Shown: piece after piece, positions 61,819-64,000 of the stretch
Position numbering within the stretch: the first letter of the stretch is position 1
Layout: the number at the start of each line of letters is the position of its first letter
Assembly: GCF_020524905.1 (NCBI RefSeq)
Contig: NZ_JAIVKI010000010.1
Location: 95,712 to 159,711 of the forward strand
DNA: 64,000 bases
Direction: 5' to 3'
Source of the DNA: Microbulbifer variabilis
GTDB lineage: Bacteria > Pseudomonadota > Gammaproteobacteria > Pseudomonadales > Cellvibrionaceae
Program-made: the position numbers and the translations under genes
The notes under the pieces: model-generated
Database searches by the model: none
What the model was told of the DNA's origin: nothing
What the model saw: the letters and a program-made list of their open reading frames with translations, nothing else

Positions 61819-62523
61819 ATGCAGAAACCGATTCTCATTATCCAACATGGAGAAGATGAAGGTCCCGGATATATTGCCGACTGGGCAAGCCAACACCAGA
61901 TACCAACAACCATTCTTAACCCGCAAGAATCTGTGTTACCAGAAAATGGTTTTAGTGGCGTCATCATTTTTGGTGGAATGATGAATGTCAAAGATCACAA
62001 GTTACTACCATGGCTGGCAGACGAAATTCAATGGGTAAAACGTACTATTCATCAGCAAATTCCCTTTTTAGGCATTTGCCTGGGTGCACAAATCCTCGCT
62101 CACGCACTGGGAGCAGATATTAAGCCAATGGAGCAGGAAGAATTGGGCTGGCACTCTCTTGACTGGATGGCAGCGCAGAACCTCATCATCTCCAACGAAG
62201 ATAAAGTCTTTCAAGCGCATAGTTATTATTTTGAAATCCCTGAGGGGGCCAAACGCCTGGCGAGCTCCAAACTCTGCCCTAACCAGGCATTTTTATATAG
62301 AGATAACATTCTCGGCTTACAATTTCACCTGGAGTGGTCACAACAGAAGGTCGCACAACTCTTTCCAGAGCACTTCCAAAAATACGGGTCTCCTGAGAAG
62401 AATCACTCAGCTAGCCATGAAGTGTTATTTGAAATTATAAATACCCACCTTATAAGCAGAGAAGCAAAAAAATATATTTATAAAGATGCTGAACACTCCC
62501 TCATCATCGCACATAATGCGTAG
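61819..62523 (+). CDS. Class I glutamine amidotransferase-like protein
   Basis: A 234-residue protein from the ATG at 61819. The nucleophile elbow PFLGICLGAQILAHALG places the Cys at about residue 96. The His-x-Glu of the triad is in LGLQFHLEWSQQ. The start PILIIQHGEDEGPGYIADWAS is the usual open strand. The fold is that of GATase1 proteins such as GuaA N-domain relatives or YwpE-like enzymes. A partner synthetase is not adjacent. Confidence 0.85.
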   Translation: MQKPILIIQHGEDEGPGYIADWASQHQIPTTILNPQESVLPENGFSGVIIFGGMMNVKDHKLLPWLADEIQWVKRTIHQQIPFLGICLGAQILAHALGADIKPMEQEELGWHSLDWMAAQNLIISNEDKVFQAHSYYFEIPEGAKRLASSKLCPNQAFLYRDNILGLQFHLEWSQQKVAQLFPEHFQKYGSPEKNHSASHEVLFEIINTHLISREAKKYIYKDAEHSLIIAHNA

Positions 62524-63051
62524 AATAGAAGAGCCAGGACGCCATCCATCACCGAAAAATAAGAAATTTGTCTCAGCACCTAGTAAAACCTTACTACACA
62601 ATCTAAAAAACCAGCCAAACAATCTCTATTTTCAAACTAAGACAGACAGCCCAACACTAGCGATAACATCTAACCCAACTACCAACCCCACCACACAACC
62701 AAGAAAACAATGACAAATATTTTATAACTCAGAATTAAATTCAAGCATATGAAGACCCATGAAAAACATTGACATTTACAAATTCAAATATCAGTCACAC
62801 CACCAAGAAATCTCAAAAACCTTCAAATGCATAGAATCAAAAAATCATACATGCAATCAAGAAATAAGAAATCACTCTCAATCGCTAGTAAATTTTTCCT
62901 AAATACAGCAAACAACCAACCACTTCCACTCCCCCCCAGAAATTTAACAGCTATCATTTTTAGACCAACGCATTGTCACTAATCGCCTATAACTACGATT
63001 AGTTTTGGTGCATCTTCACAAAAGTATTTTTTTCATGCAAGGAAGTTTTTC
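62524..63051. other. AT-rich intergenic, upstream of the fimbrial-type gene
   Basis: No ORF supported. It contains a C/A-rich stretch near 62650-62710. It ends in an AAGGAAG ribosome site before the ATG at 63052. Confidence 0.5.
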
Positions 63052-63606
63052 ATGAAGAATTCATCCTCCAAATTACTGACATCTATAGCCGCTGCCAGTA
63101 TTGCGTTAGGCTCAGCCACATCTGCGTTATCCCAAACAGATAGTGAAACTACCACTATAACGCTGATGTTGATGCAGGTGAACAGTATTGATATAGCGTT
63201 TGTTGACCCTGTAAATATCATGCAACCTGCACCCACGGCAGATGCAACTGCTGATGAATCATTCTGTGTTGCCGGAACTGGCACCGTTATGAATTACAGT
63301 ATTACTTTTGTCAATCCAGCTTCTACAGGGCCAGCGTTTGAGTTAACTTCACAAACAAATCCTGGCTCCTTGCCAATTAACTACATGGTAGCCTTTAAGA
63401 ACAACAACAACCCTGGACCTGGGACAATACCGGCTACGCCCAACGTCCCCATTATGAATCAATCAATCGAGGCAACTGCCTGCACAGACCCAATTGCTGG
63501 TGAGAATGCAAAATTTACCGTTACTGTTCCTAATGCCGAGTGGATGAATAGAGAGATGGACTCACCATTTATGGGACAACTACAAATTACAGTACAGGCT
63601 GAATAA
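63052..63606 (+). CDS. Exported fimbrial-type (beta-sandwich) subunit
   Basis: 184 residues with a signal peptide (ending SALS-Q). The mature sequence is a Thr/Asn-rich beta-sandwich. ESFCVAGTGTVMNYSITFVNPASTGPAFELTSQTNP, then LPINYMVAFKN, and later CTDPIAGENAKFTVTVP and FMGQLQITVQAE at the C-terminus, recall the fimbrial or spore-coat-U-like pattern of alternate-chaperone/usher pilins. Two cysteines (CVAG and ACTD) may form the disulfide. Chaperone/usher genes would be expected beyond 64000. Family assignment is moderate. Confidence 0.6.
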   Translation: MKNSSSKLLTSIAAASIALGSATSALSQTDSETTTITLMLMQVNSIDIAFVDPVNIMQPAPTADATADESFCVAGTGTVMNYSITFVNPASTGPAFELTSQTNPGSLPINYMVAFKNNNNPGPGTIPATPNVPIMNQSIEATACTDPIAGENAKFTVTVPNAEWMNREMDSPFMGQLQITVQAE

Positions 63607-63634
63607 TTACCCAGACAGGATTCACCACCTTTAA

Positions 63635-63661
63635 CTACGCCAGAATATATTTCTGGCGTAG
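63635..63661. repeat. Perfect 11-bp hairpin after the fimbrial-type gene
   Basis: CTACGCCAGAA-TATAT-TTCTGGCGTAG. No T-run adjoins on either side. It lies 29 bp past the stop, as with stabilising intergenic hairpins of pilin operons. Confidence 0.7.
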
Positions 63662-63818
63662 TGCTCAAAAAAAACAATAGAAAAGATATTAGGTATTTTA
63701 TACCCCACAAAAAAAATATCAAAAATTTAAGCTCAGTTATAATCATAAGACACGCAGCCAAACCTAACCAACAAACACAAACCCAAGTAAGTTATTAACC
63801 CGGCGGATAAGTGGTTCA

Positions 63819-64000
63819 TTATGCTGCATATTTAATTGAGCGGTGTTTAAAGTAGGAAGCTACACGTGCGGGCTTCTTTTCTAACATTCTCATGTGAGAA
63901 AGTACCTTGCTTTTCAGCTTCTCTCTCGTTCGTGCTGGCATCCCACTGTGAACGCCCGCTTTGAGATCACAATTCAAATATTCATCCGGGTTCAATTCAG
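63819..64000 (-). mobile_element. IS630-family transposase, C-terminal end (continues past window)
   Basis: Minus-strand frame from the window edge to TAA 63819-63821. It reads ELNPDEYLNCDLKAG, VHSGMPARTREKLKSKV, LSHMRMLEKKPARVASYF and KHRSIKYAA. The opening is the end of the DDE motif SPELNPDE typical of IS630 transposases. About 60 codons are visible. The terminal inverted repeat would lie near 63790-63810, but the other end is outside the window, so IS boundaries cannot be set. Confidence 0.8.

Overview
The window looks like chromosomal DNA of a marine, aerobic gammaproteobacterium, most likely of the Cellvibrionales/Microbulbifer type. This is inferred from gene content and gene order, not measured. 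It carries a system I cytochrome c maturation operon (ccmABCDEFG), a cytochrome bo3 quinol oxidase operon (cyoABCD), and typical gammaproteobacterial housekeeping genes: trpS, queF, msrB, alaA, pdxB, epmC, tusA, yheU, gcvR, trmL, fldB, mnmC, recQ, bolA and djlA.

Layout. 1-6.3 kb: the start of trpS, a GlxA-type regulator, a GST, a phosphopantetheinyl transferase, and a citE-like/maoC/maoC operon beside a decayed CaiB/BaiF CoA-transferase. 6.3-12.4 kb: yigZ and ccmGFEDCBA on the minus strand. ccmH and ccmI are not in the window. 12.7-14.5 kb: a 2OG-Fe(II) oxygenase, a small PA3496-like protein and tRNA-Arg(CCU). 14.5-22.1 kb: a gene-poor accessory stretch between tRNA-Arg and tRNA-Ser(GGA). It holds an HdeA-like protein with a 13-copy NGS tail, small membrane and lipoprotein genes, a membrane-anchored winged-helix protein, a broken secreted HNH nuclease and a DUF2971 protein. 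22.3-30.9 kb: a nitroreductase, a membrane class III nucleotide cyclase, cyoABCD, a lipoprotein and a DcaP-like outer-membrane channel. 31.3-36.2 kb: queF, an ABC-2 exporter, three tandem tRNA-Glu/tRNA-Gly pairs behind one near-consensus promoter, a DUF1499 protein and msrB. 36.3-45.3 kb: alaA with a coupled unknown gene, then the tightly overlapped epmC-xni-pdxB-NAD kinase-like-methyltransferase operon, tusA and yheU. 45.4-54.2 kb: mostly RNA-modification and redox genes (trmL, mnmC, fldB), plus gcvR and recQ. 54.3-64 kb: mmsA, an OmpW-like protein with Asp clusters, bolA, djlA, a cytochrome c lipoprotein, a LysR regulator, a GATase-like protein, a putative fimbrial subunit and the end of an IS630-family transposase.

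Themes. Respiration and cytochrome biogenesis dominate the first half (ccm, cyo). The second half is translation, tRNA modification and cofactor housekeeping. Decay is visible at two loci: the CoA-transferase and the secreted HNH nuclease. I found no CRISPR array, phage or complete defence system. The best candidates for undescribed biology are the membrane-tethered wHTH protein, the HdeA-NGS protein, the Asp-cluster OmpW-like protein, a short transcript with a 17-codon ORF ending in its own terminator (57.73-57.81 kb), and a twofold-repeat protein at 43.05 kb. None of these is proven to form a system.
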